A program made the position numbers and the translations under genes. The notes beneath the pieces were generated by a model, which was given only the letters and a program-made list of their open reading frames with translations, was not told the origin of the DNA and did not search any database. Shown here piece by piece: positions 1 to 5,583 of a DNA stretch of 6,660 nucleotides. The DNA is from Rhodococcus sp. (in: high G+C Gram-positive bacteria). Its GTDB lineage: Bacteria; Actinomycetota; Actinomycetes; Mycobacteriales; Mycobacteriaceae. Location of the stretch: positions 1 to 6,660 of the forward strand of contig JAAYXN010000361.1 in assembly GCA_012515885.1 (NCBI GenBank), written 5' to 3'. Each line of letters starts with the position of its first letter. Positions within the stretch are counted from its first letter, which is position 1.

Positions 1-2
1 CT

Positions 3-380
3 GTGCCCCAAGAAGGAGATGGACAACCTCCGGACGGAGGACCTCCGTCGGCGGCAAAGGGTAACGCGCGCGTGCTGGCCTACAACTGCTATCCGTCTCG
101 ACGCCCAATCACTATCTACGTTCGGAACGCGACGGAGGGCGGCCCGTTCGAGAAAAAGGGAACGCTTGATTCGCAGTACACCGAATGGGGAACCTGCGGC
201 ATCAACGTGAACTCGGTTCCGCTCACGATCCCACTGAAGGACGGGCAGATCTTTGAGATCGTCGCCGTGGACCCCGGAAACGACAACTGCCCCGACGGCG
301 ATCCCCTGACACTCGGATGCAGAGCCAACAACGTATTCCTCCTTGGCAATGCCAAGGGCGGTGACTTCATCTTCGGGTAA
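3..380 (+). CDS. Hypothetical four-cysteine protein, possibly 5'-partial
   Basis: I do not recognise this protein. From the first possible start (GTG at 3) it has 125 residues. A low-complexity Pro/Gly/Asp-rich stretch (residues 1-20) is followed by a beta-rich part with alternating hydrophobic residues (PITIYV, PLTIPL, IFEIVAVD, NVFLLG). Four cysteines at about residues 29, 65, 96 and 106 could form two disulfides, which would suit an exported or surface domain, but no signal peptide is visible. The frame is not closed upstream, and there is no convincing ribosome site before position 3, so the true N-terminus, perhaps with a signal or membrane segment, may lie outside the window. The AAGGAG at 11-16 is only 2 nt from an ATG in another frame and does not fix a start. 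The next gene follows 29 nt downstream on the same strand, so the two may be co-transcribed. Third-position GC looks modest. That a protein is encoded is fairly sure; its function is unknown. Confidence 0.6.
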   Translation: MPQEGDGQPPDGGPPSAAKGNARVLAYNCYPSRRPITIYVRNATEGGPFEKKGTLDSQYTEWGTCGINVNSVPLTIPLKDGQIFEIVAVDPGNDNCPDGDPLTLGCRANNVFLLGNAKGGDFIFG

Positions 381-409
381 TCGCTTCACACACGGCCTAG
401 GACGTAGCG

Positions 410-1111
410 ATGGGCGCACTGCAGGATTGGACCAGCTTGGAGATTGCGAAGCTGGTCGCGTCATTGGCGACGCCAATCGTCGTCGCCTGCTTGGGATTCT
501 GGATAAGCCGCAAAGTAAGGGAATCCGATCGGCGATTCAACGAAGCGCGGGATGAGAGAAAAGAAGGCCGCGAGGCCGAGAAGAGGGCGATCGACGACGA
601 GCTCTACCGGCGTAACGCACTGCACATCGGCTTACAGGTGGATTGCCAATTCCACGGGCTCAGACAAGGTCAATACCTGACAACCTTTACGGTGTCGGCG
701 AAGAACGTCGGCCAAGTGCTGCACGAATTCGAGCAAGTGACCCTTCGGGTCAGAGCGATCAAGGACGAACCCTTCACCGTCTTCCGACGCTCAAATCCCC
801 GGAAACAACGCGAAGACGAGTGTGCACGGCGTGTGGCCTTCCCGCATGAGGTGCTCAAAGCGAACCTCGTGCCGTGGAACTTCGTGTTCATCGAACCTGG
901 TGTCACACAGGATCTGACACTGACGACCATGATTCCCGCCGACTACTCCTACCTGCTGGCCCACGTCGTGTTCGAGTACAAGGAGTACTGGCCGCATACT
1001 GCCGAAGCTGTATTTGCCGTCCCCGCTGGGCTTTTGAGGTCTAACGACGCTGTCGCCGTACGGTCAGGTACCATCCGCGACGACGCCGACTACTGCCGTC
1101 GAAATGGCTGA
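410..1111 (+). CDS. Hypothetical single-pass membrane protein with charged helix and soluble C-terminal domain
   Basis: This 233-residue protein belongs to no family I recognise. Residues about 12-32 form one hydrophobic segment (through IVVACLGFWI) with few charges, which reads as a single transmembrane helix close to the N-terminus. Residues about 34-66 are very rich in Arg, Glu, Asp and Lys and lack proline, so a long amphipathic or coiled-coil helix is likely. Residues about 70-205 alternate hydrophobic and polar positions (LTTFTVSAKNVG, EQVTLRVRAI, NFVFIEPG, YLLAHVVFEY), suggesting a beta-sandwich-like soluble domain. The last 25 residues look disordered. The positive-inside rule would put the Arg-rich helix and the C-terminal domain in the cytoplasm; this is inference. 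The ATG is preceded by a weak AGGA at 399-402 with 7 nt spacing. The gene follows the upstream hypothetical by 29 nt. About a quarter of the first 76 codons end in A or T, consistent with recently acquired DNA. Confidence 0.7.
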   Translation: MGALQDWTSLEIAKLVASLATPIVVACLGFWISRKVRESDRRFNEARDERKEGREAEKRAIDDELYRRNALHIGLQVDCQFHGLRQGQYLTTFTVSAKNVGQVLHEFEQVTLRVRAIKDEPFTVFRRSNPRKQREDECARRVAFPHEVLKANLVPWNFVFIEPGVTQDLTLTTMIPADYSYLLAHVVFEYKEYWPHTAEAVFAVPAGLLRSNDAVAVRSGTIRDDADYCRRNG

Positions 1112-1216
1112 CGCTGTTCGGGACTCGAGTGCTGACATGGTGGGACTCCCTGGCTCCCCAGACGACATAGACTGGCGAGCCATCAATGGACGACTCCGGG
1201 GTCGCGCGCCGGTGCG

Positions 1217-1246
1217 GACTCTTCTGGAAGGGCTGCCCCAAGAGTC
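1217..1246. terminator. Candidate hairpin between convergent genes
   Basis: GACTCTT (1217-1223) and AAGAGTC (1240-1246) form a perfect 7-bp stem. A short GGG/CCC stem (1230-1232 with 1236-1238) can form inside the 16-nt loop. The hairpin lies in the 186-nt gap between the plus-strand membrane-protein gene (ends 1111) and the minus-strand hydrolase gene (ends 1298), where a terminator for either would be expected. Neither side has a T-tract; actinobacterial terminators are often said to lack one, but this keeps the call weak. Confidence 0.3.
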
Positions 1247-1297
1247 AAAGCCGAGCACTTCACGGCGACCGTCGGCCTACCCGGACTTCTTTCGCTG

Positions 1298-2482
1298 TTA
1301 CGACGCGAGGGTTTCATCGAGCCAGTCGAACATTCGCTGATGAAACAACGTCAGCGCGCCTTCGTGGCAGTGCTCTTCGGCACCCTCGGCGGCGGTGAAC
1401 TTCAGTAGCGTTTTCTTGCATCGCAATGCGTCGTAAAGCATTTGCGGCTGGCCGGCGAAAAACTGGTCATTTTCCGCCTCGCAGACCAGCGTCGGGCAGG
1501 CGATTTTATCGGCCACGTCGGTAAGGTCGTATTTGTTGAACTCGTCGATGAATTCTTGGGCAGTGGTAACTCCCAGCGTCCACAGGCCATTGGACAGCAT
1601 CCACCGCAGCGAGCTCGACGCCTGCGCACGTTGGGCGATCAGCGTCTCCAGTTCGGCGACCCGCTGTTCTGGATCAGGTTCTTGTTGTTGCGGTTCGGGC
1701 AACGCCGCCGCCATGGCGAATACTCCGTCGTAGGCGATGCATGCCGAAATCCGGTGTTCGAATGCCGCGGCGCGGGGGGCGAGGTAGCCGCCCATGCTCA
1801 TGCCCAGCAAGGCGATGCGCTCAGGGTCGACGCCGGGCAGCGTGAGGGCGACGTCCACGACGGGGGTGACCACAGCCTCCCAGTCATACCGAAACGGCAG
1901 TTTGTCGATCCGTAACGCGGACCCCTGCCCCGGACCTTCGAAGATCAGGCAGTTCCATCCGTGTTGTTGCGCGGCCTTTCCGACGGCAAAAAACATCTCT
2001 TCGACCGTCGAGTCGTAACCCCCGTGCGCGAGCAACGTCGGCGCAGACTCGTGGCCGCTGGTGTTCAGGTAGTAGCCCTGCAGTTCGACTCCCTCGTAGC
2101 GAATACCGACGCGCGTCCAGTTCGCCTGGATCTCCGGAGCGGCCCGGAACGCCTTGATCGCGCGCGCGGAGGTGTCAGCCACCCGCGGATCGTTGACTGG
2201 GTCGTCGCGAAGGAAGAACTCGGCGGTGCGGTAGTAGTTGGAGGCACGCAGGTAGGCGCTACTGGCGCTGGCGGCGTGCGCCTTGGCCGCGCAGTCGTCG
2301 GCGATCGCGACGATCCGGTCGGCCAGCGCCCGCCACTCGGAATACCACGACTCCGGGTCACCGGGGGTGATTCGCGCAGCGGTGGCCATCACCTCACCGA
2401 TATCGGCCCCGCCGTAAGCGGTGTACCCGACCGCGCGCAGCGTTTCGAATGAGAACGCGTCGTCGTCGAACATGAATCGCAT
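1298..2482 (-). CDS. Alpha/beta hydrolase with N-terminal helical cap
   Basis: This is a predicted cytoplasmic serine hydrolase of 394 residues. Residues 1-120 are mostly helical and resemble the N-terminal cap of the larger alpha/beta hydrolases related to 2,6-dihydropseudooxynicotine hydrolase and the fungal Ayg1-type C-C bond hydrolases. The core follows: an HGG oxyanion-type turn at 153-155, EGPGQG at 182-187, and the nucleophile elbow GMSMGG at 227-232 with Ser229 as nucleophile. Asp339 (in ENDQFF) and His371 (in GAEEHC) are the likely acid and base, so the triad looks complete. I chose ATG at 2482 because GGAGG (2494-2490) sits 7 nt upstream; the in-frame GTG at 2488 would be only 1 nt from it. 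The gene is divergent from a TetR regulator with an inverted repeat between them, so it is probably that regulator's target. The fold and triad are clear. The substrate is unknown: an ester, a carbon-carbon bond or a peptide are all possible. Confidence 0.9.
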   Translation of the reverse strand: MRFMFDDDAFSFETLRAVGYTAYGGADIGEVMATAARITPGDPESWYSEWRALADRIVAIADDCAAKAHAASASSAYLRASNYYRTAEFFLRDDPVNDPRVADTSARAIKAFRAAPEIQANWTRVGIRYEGVELQGYYLNTSGHESAPTLLAHGGYDSTVEEMFFAVGKAAQQHGWNCLIFEGPGQGSALRIDKLPFRYDWEAVVTPVVDVALTLPGVDPERIALLGMSMGGYLAPRAAAFEHRISACIAYDGVFAMAAALPEPQQQEPDPEQRVAELETLIAQRAQASSSLRWMLSNGLWTLGVTTAQEFIDEFNKYDLTDVADKIACPTLVCEAENDQFFAGQPQMLYDALRCKKTLLKFTAAEGAEEHCHEGALTLFHQRMFDWLDETLAS

Positions 2483-2489
2483 AGCCACA

Positions 2490-2494
2490 CCTCC
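2490..2494 (-). promoter_or_regulatory. Ribosome binding site deciding the hydrolase start
   Basis: On the minus strand this reads GGAGG, 7 nt before the ATG at 2482. It favours that ATG over the GTG six bases further upstream. Confidence 0.7.
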
Positions 2495-2500
2495 GCTTAA

Positions 2501-2517
2501 AGCAACTCTATGTTGCT
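2501..2517. promoter_or_regulatory. Candidate TetR operator between divergent hydrolase and regulator genes
   Basis: AGCAAC (2501-2506) and GTTGCT (2512-2517) are perfect 6-bp inverted arms around TCTAT, giving a 17-bp palindromic site. It lies in the 88-bp gap between the divergent start codons and touches the candidate -10 of the TetR gene (TATAGT, 2517-2522). Size, symmetry and place fit a homodimeric TetR repressor controlling both genes. That the neighbouring TetR binds here is inference from this layout. Confidence 0.55.
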
Positions 2518-2522
2518 ATAGT
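2514..2522 (+). promoter_or_regulatory. Candidate extended -10 promoter of the TetR gene
   Basis: TGC followed by TATAGT matches an extended -10 element (TGn-TAnnnT). No good -35 was seen 16-18 nt upstream, which extended -10 promoters tolerate. Transcription would begin near 2529, about 40 nt before the ATG at 2571. The element overlaps the palindrome at 2501-2517, so a bound repressor would block it. Confidence 0.4.
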
Positions 2523-2570
2523 GAGAGCATTGCACTCGGGAAGCCTTAACGCAACAGATCGGGGCTCTAA

Positions 2571-3179
2571 ATGGCGAATCGGCAGGTGGTCCAAGGTGTT
2601 CGGACCGGTGGCCGCAGCGCCCGGGTCCGCGAGGCGATTCTTAATGCGGTACTCGACGAACTGAGCGTCAACGGGCATGCCACGTTGAGTGTGGAGGCGA
2701 TCGCCTCCCGCGCGGGCGTCAACAAGACCACCATCTACCGACGCTGGCCCACCCTCGACGACCTGTTGGTCGACGCGCTCATGACGTGGTCACACGACGC
2801 AATTCCGCACCCGGACACCGGCGGGATCGAAACGGATTTGCTAGCGCTCGGCAGGACCTTCGCCGACCAACTCAACAGCGGCATCAGACGACAGATCGTT
2901 GCGGCCGTCCTCACCGCCGGCCTGCGATCGGCCCCACTTCGCGAGGTGAGCCGACGCTATTTCGATCACCAGACCGAACGCGCGGCGCCCATCATCACCC
3001 GAGCGATAGAACGAGGTGAGCTTCCGCCCCGCACGGACACCAACGCCGTGCTCACCACGTTCCGAGCACCACTGTTCTACCGCATGGTCACCACCGGCGA
3101 CCCGATCGACGACGGGTTCATCGCACAGACCACCCGCGTAACCCTCACCGCGGCCCGTGCCGGCGAGCTGTCGGTGTGA
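2571..3179 (+). CDS. TetR/AcrR-family transcriptional regulator
   Basis: The protein has 202 residues, a normal length for TetR regulators. After a flexible basic N-terminus, helix 1 begins near residue 16 (ARVREAILNAV). The helix-turn-helix covers about 38-60, with the family hallmarks AIASRAGVNKTTIYRRW and the DLLVDAL helix after it. Residues about 75-200 form the helical dimerisation and ligand-binding part; its sequence resembles the C-terminal domain often described as TetR_C_11-like (from memory, not searched). The ATG is the first in frame, with only a weak ribosome site. The gene is divergent from the alpha/beta hydrolase, and the inverted repeat at 2501-2517 overlaps its own -10, so autorepression together with control of the hydrolase is likely. 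The inducer is unknown. The gene ends 60 nt from the convergent NTF2-like gene. Confidence 0.92.
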   Translation: MANRQVVQGVRTGGRSARVREAILNAVLDELSVNGHATLSVEAIASRAGVNKTTIYRRWPTLDDLLVDALMTWSHDAIPHPDTGGIETDLLALGRTFADQLNSGIRRQIVAAVLTAGLRSAPLREVSRRYFDHQTERAAPIITRAIERGELPPRTDTNAVLTTFRAPLFYRMVTTGDPIDDGFIAQTTRVTLTAARAGELSV

Positions 3180-3239
3180 TCCGGGGCAGCTGAGAGCGGC
3201 GGCCAGTACCGCTGGGATGGCGTTGTGGACCAAGATGAT

Positions 3240-3665
3240 TCACTCCCCCTTCGTGCGCAGGTCCCAGGGCGGCATGCCGGTCACGCCCGCCAGGTTGCGT
3301 TGCAGCGCAACACCGGCCGGTAATGTGCGATAGAAGATGTTGACCTCGGCGATCTTGCCGTCGGGGTCCAGCAGGACGAGGAATATGCCATTGACAGTGG
3401 CGTCTCCGACTTGCAGCCGGAAGCGTGCGGCGTGGTGGGTGTCGCCGCTGAGGACCTCCAGATACGTGTCGTCGGACGAGAGTCCGTTGACGGCCTTGAT
3501 CGTTCCCACGGCGACCTTGCGGCCGGTGATGGGGTCGTCGCCGAACGGGCCGTAGAGCACCACGTCCTCGGCGAGCAGGCTGGTAAGGGTGTCAGCGTCT
3601 GCGCCGCCGTTTATGCAGTCGACGAAGGACTCCAGGGTGGCGCGGTGTGGTGCGAATACGGTCAT
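3240..3665 (-). CDS. NTF2/SnoaL-like small protein
   Basis: With the chosen start the protein has 141 residues, typical for the cone-shaped NTF2-like fold. An N-terminal helix (HRATLESFVDCING, residues 7-20) is followed by LTSLLAEDVVLYGPFG (27-42), the usual 'phase of decay' strand of SnoaL-like proteins. Later strands (ARFRLQVGDA, NGIFLVLLD, EVNIFYR) build the curved sheet. Family members are either small enzymes (isomerases, cyclases, hydrolases) acting without a metal or ligand-binding partners of oxidoreductases; I cannot decide which. The ATG at 3665 has AGGAG (3675-3671) 5 nt upstream. The longer reading from a TTG at 3704 would overlap the preceding gene and lacks such a site, so I rejected it. 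It is the last gene of the minus-strand operon, 25 nt after the SDR gene, which suggests it acts on the same compound. Confidence 0.85.
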   Translation of the reverse strand: MTVFAPHRATLESFVDCINGGADADTLTSLLAEDVVLYGPFGDDPITGRKVAVGTIKAVNGLSSDDTYLEVLSGDTHHAARFRLQVGDATVNGIFLVLLDPDGKIAEVNIFYRTLPAGVALQRNLAGVTGMPPWDLRTKGE

Positions 3666-3670
3666 GGTTT

Positions 3671-3675
3671 CTCCT
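3671..3675 (-). promoter_or_regulatory. Ribosome binding site deciding the NTF2-like start
   Basis: On the minus strand this reads AGGAG, 5 nt before the ATG at 3665. It lies between the stop of the SDR gene (3691) and that ATG, and supports the short form of the NTF2-like protein. Confidence 0.7.
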
Positions 3676-3690
3676 GGCGTCGCGAGAGAT

Positions 3691-4653
3691 TCATTGGTGG
3701 ACAACCGAGTTTCTGCGCTCGGCGAAGTAGTGTCCGTTGTCCAGATCGTCGAGCAGGCGGGGCTGGGTGGGTTCCCAGCCCAGGGTCTGGCGGGTGATGA
3801 GGTTGGAGGCCGGAAGGTCCATCGTGACCAGATTCGTGAACATGCCGAAGTACCCCGGCAGCATCAGTTCGTCCACGGGCACGCTGACCGTCGGCAGGCC
3901 CAGACGGCTGCCAATGGCCTCGGCGATGTCGCGGAACGGAATTCCTTGGTCCTCGACGGCGTGCCAGTAGCTGCCGGCCGGACCCTTTTCCAGCGCCAAC
4001 CGGAACAGGGTGGCGATATCGCGGATGTGCGCCGCATTCCACAGATTCGCGCCGTCGCCGGGGTAACCGGCGAAGCCCTTCGCCTTCGCGAGTGCGATCA
4101 ACCCGGGCAGGAATCCGGCAGTGTCGGTCGTGTCGTGCGCAATGGTGGGAAACCGCACGGCCGACGACCGCACTCCCCGCTCGGCGAGTCCGACCACGGC
4201 GAGTTCCACGGCGTTACGGAACCGCAGGGTGCCCGAGTACTCCCGCCCGGTGGGCAAGGCCGGGTCTTGCTCGGTGGCCGGGCGCCCCAGATTCCCGAAT
4301 GACGACGAGGCAATACTGCCCGCCGCGACCAACGGTTTCCCGGTTCCCGCGAGTGCCTCGCCGTAGGCGTGGATGACCGGGACCTCCGCGGTGGTCACTG
4401 CGTCGATCCCGCCGGAGGGCAGCAGGTCCTGCCGGTGCGCGACGTGAACGACGCCGTCGGAGTCCGCGGCCGCCTCCTTGAGCCCGTCGAGATCCTCGAG
4501 GCTGCCGCGACGCACCTTCGCGCCGAGCGCGGACACCGCCGCCGCGGCCGCGTCGGACCGGGCCAGGCCGGTGACCTCGTGCCCCGCGGCGATGAGCTCG
4601 GGAATGATGTGTGAACCGGAATGGCCGGTCCCGCCAGTGATGAAAACGCGCAT
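3691..4653 (-). CDS. Extended SDR, NAD(P)-dependent epimerase/dehydratase-like oxidoreductase
   Basis: This is a predicted cytoplasmic NAD(P)-dependent oxidoreductase of 320 residues. The N-terminus is a Rossmann fold with the extended-SDR glycine motif TGGTGHSG at 6-13, followed by a strand ending LARSD (30-34). An Arg at 32, just after the second strand, could favour NADP. Middle strands DGVVHVAH (66-73) and KPLVAAGSIAS (106-116) fit the family. The usual catalytic YxxxK is not visible; around 140-150 the sequence is SGTLRFRNAVE. I recall actinobacterial relatives with an R..SE-like motif in this place, so the chemistry may be unusual or the protein may mainly bind a nucleotide. NAAHIRDIATLFRLALE (206-222) is the normal C-terminal signature. 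The ATG at 4653 has AAGGA (4665-4661) 7 nt upstream. It lies 46 nt after the F420-reductase-like gene and 25 nt before the NTF2-like gene, in one operon. The substrate is unknown. Confidence 0.88.
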   Translation of the reverse strand: MRVFITGGTGHSGSHIIPELIAAGHEVTGLARSDAAAAAVSALGAKVRRGSLEDLDGLKEAAADSDGVVHVAHRQDLLPSGGIDAVTTAEVPVIHAYGEALAGTGKPLVAAGSIASSSFGNLGRPATEQDPALPTGREYSGTLRFRNAVELAVVGLAERGVRSSAVRFPTIAHDTTDTAGFLPGLIALAKAKGFAGYPGDGANLWNAAHIRDIATLFRLALEKGPAGSYWHAVEDQGIPFRDIAEAIGSRLGLPTVSVPVDELMLPGYFGMFTNLVTMDLPASNLITRQTLGWEPTQPRLLDDLDNGHYFAERRNSVVHQ

Positions 4654-4699
4654 GTGACTGTCCTTTTCAGAGTAGGTGCAGTGGCTGGTACGAGGGCGC

Positions 4700-5335
4700 T
4701 CAGCTGCGAACGTCGACGCCGAGGGAGAAGTTGGTGTGCTTGATGGAGTGGGTCATGAGGCCCAACTGCATCAGGCCCACGTTCTCCAGCGCCCGCGCCA
4801 TCAGCAGCTGCCCGGTATCCATCGGGCGCAGTCCCAGGGTCTCGATGAATCTCGACACGCTTGCCTTTGCCTGCGGGTCGTCACCGGCGATGAACACGTC
4901 CAACGGGTGCCCCTCGGCCGGGCCGTCGGTCAGAACATTGGCGAACAGCGTGTTGAACGCCTTGACGACATGCGCGCCGGAGGGGGCGGCCTTGGCGATT
5001 TCCTGCGCGCCGGAACTGCCCTCGGGGGTGACAAACCCCGTGAAATCGGGGGTGACCGGGTTGGTGATGTCGATGATGATCTTGCCGCGCAAGCCATCTC
5101 CGTACCCGCTGACCACCGCCGCCGCGCCGGCGTACGGCACAGTGAGGATCACGATGTCCCCCGCCGGTGCGGTATCGGCCGCCCCGACGGTGGCGCCGCC
5201 ACCCAGTTCGACGGCCAATTCCTTGGCCTTGGCCTGGTCACGGCCGACGATCTCGACGTCGTTGCCGCCTGCGAGCGCCCGCCCGGCCAGCGCGCTGGCC
5301 ATGGTTCCGGCGCCGATGATGCTGATGCTGCTCAT
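4700..5335 (-). CDS. F420:NADP oxidoreductase-like NAD(P)-binding protein
   Basis: This 211-residue protein has the size and order of the NADPH-dependent F420 reductase family (F420_oxidored type). The Rossmann strand and glycine loop are ISIIGAGTMASALAGRAL (4-21), followed by EIVGRD (28-33), whose Arg32 is placed to favour NADP. ILTVPYAG (63-70) and IIIDITNPVTPDF (86-98) match the family, where an NPV stretch follows the third core strand. VKAFNTL (124-130) is the family's KAFN motif. In true F420 reductases the enzyme moves hydride between NADPH and coenzyme F420, made by mycobacteria and related actinobacteria. Many homologues do not use F420, so this activity is likely but unproven. I chose ATG at 5335 because the fold begins there; the longer reading to 5407 crosses the promoter and operator. 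Only a weak GGGA precedes it. It is the first gene of the three-gene operon and could supply reduced cofactor for it. Confidence 0.85.
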   Translation of the reverse strand: MSSISIIGAGTMASALAGRALAGGNDVEIVGRDQAKAKELAVELGGGATVGAADTAPAGDIVILTVPYAGAAAVVSGYGDGLRGKIIIDITNPVTPDFTGFVTPEGSSGAQEIAKAAPSGAHVVKAFNTLFANVLTDGPAEGHPLDVFIAGDDPQAKASVSRFIETLGLRPMDTGQLLMARALENVGLMQLGLMTHSIKHTNFSLGVDVRS

Positions 5336-5365
5336 GAGGTGTCCCGTCTCTATGACTCCGAATTT

Positions 5366-5381
5366 GGTTGATCCCTCAACC
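5366..5381. promoter_or_regulatory. Operator-like inverted repeat over the operon promoter
   Basis: GGTTGA (5366-5371) and TCAACC (5376-5381) are perfect inverted arms around TCCC. A third half-site, TCAACC at 5404-5409, lies further upstream. The flanks extend the match: CCGAATTTGGTTGA (5358-5371) and TCAACCAATTCGG (5404-5416) are inverted with one extra base. The inner pair covers the -10 and predicted start of transcription and the outer copy covers the -35, so a dimeric repressor (TetR, MarR or HxlR type) would block the promoter. Neither TetR operator candidate elsewhere in the window shares this sequence. Confidence 0.6.
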
Positions 5382-5407
5382 GTAGACCTGCTTGGATGAT
5401 GCGTCAA
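5379..5407 (-). promoter_or_regulatory. Promoter of the three-gene redox operon
   Basis: On the minus strand, -35 TTGACG (5407-5402), a 17-nt spacer and -10 TACGGT (5384-5379) make a good housekeeping-type actinobacterial promoter. Transcription would start near 5372, giving a leader of roughly 37 nt before the ATG at 5335. The spacing is ideal, and the overlap with the inverted repeat supports the call. Confidence 0.6.
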
Positions 5408-5583
5408 CCAATTCGGATAAGTGATCAGGCCGCGCCTGGCAACCCTTCGCTTACGCGCATCAACAGATCGAGGTCCACCCTTGGCGAGCAGGCGCCGTAA
5501 TCGCCATCAGCCGTGAGGTTTTCGTTCGCTGATTCCCGCTGAACGAGCAACACTGCTGTGACCCAACGGCCGACGTCGAAATC

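Noticed and set aside
24..48. Repeated CCTCCG/CGGAGG stretches near the left edge, including ACGGAGG-a-CCTCCGT
   Set aside because: They encode the Pro-Pro-Asp-Gly-Gly-Pro-Pro run of the first protein; repeated codons explain them and a 1-nt loop cannot form a hairpin.
1442..1915. Plus-strand 157-codon open frame inside the hydrolase gene
   Set aside because: It is antisense to a hydrolase with a complete catalytic triad; its translation is Arg/Gly-rich with no motif, as expected for the complement of GC-rich coding DNA.
3195..3213. AGCGG/CCGCT hairpin between the convergent TetR and NTF2-like genes
   Set aside because: Only a 5-bp stem with a 9-nt loop and no T-tract; too weak to call a terminator.
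3589..4302. Plus-strand 237-codon open frame opposite the NTF2-like and SDR genes
   Set aside because: It is a mirror of two well-supported minus-strand genes; no domain, and it would span both of them.
4676..5371. Plus-strand 231-codon open frame opposite the F420-reductase-like gene
   Set aside because: Antisense shadow; the minus strand encodes a recognisable Rossmann protein with family motifs.
5394..5500. Short plus-strand frame starting ATGATG next to the operon promoter, as a possible lost divergent regulator
   Set aside because: Only about 34 codons, no helix-turn-helix or HxlR/MarR-like start, and no ribosome site.
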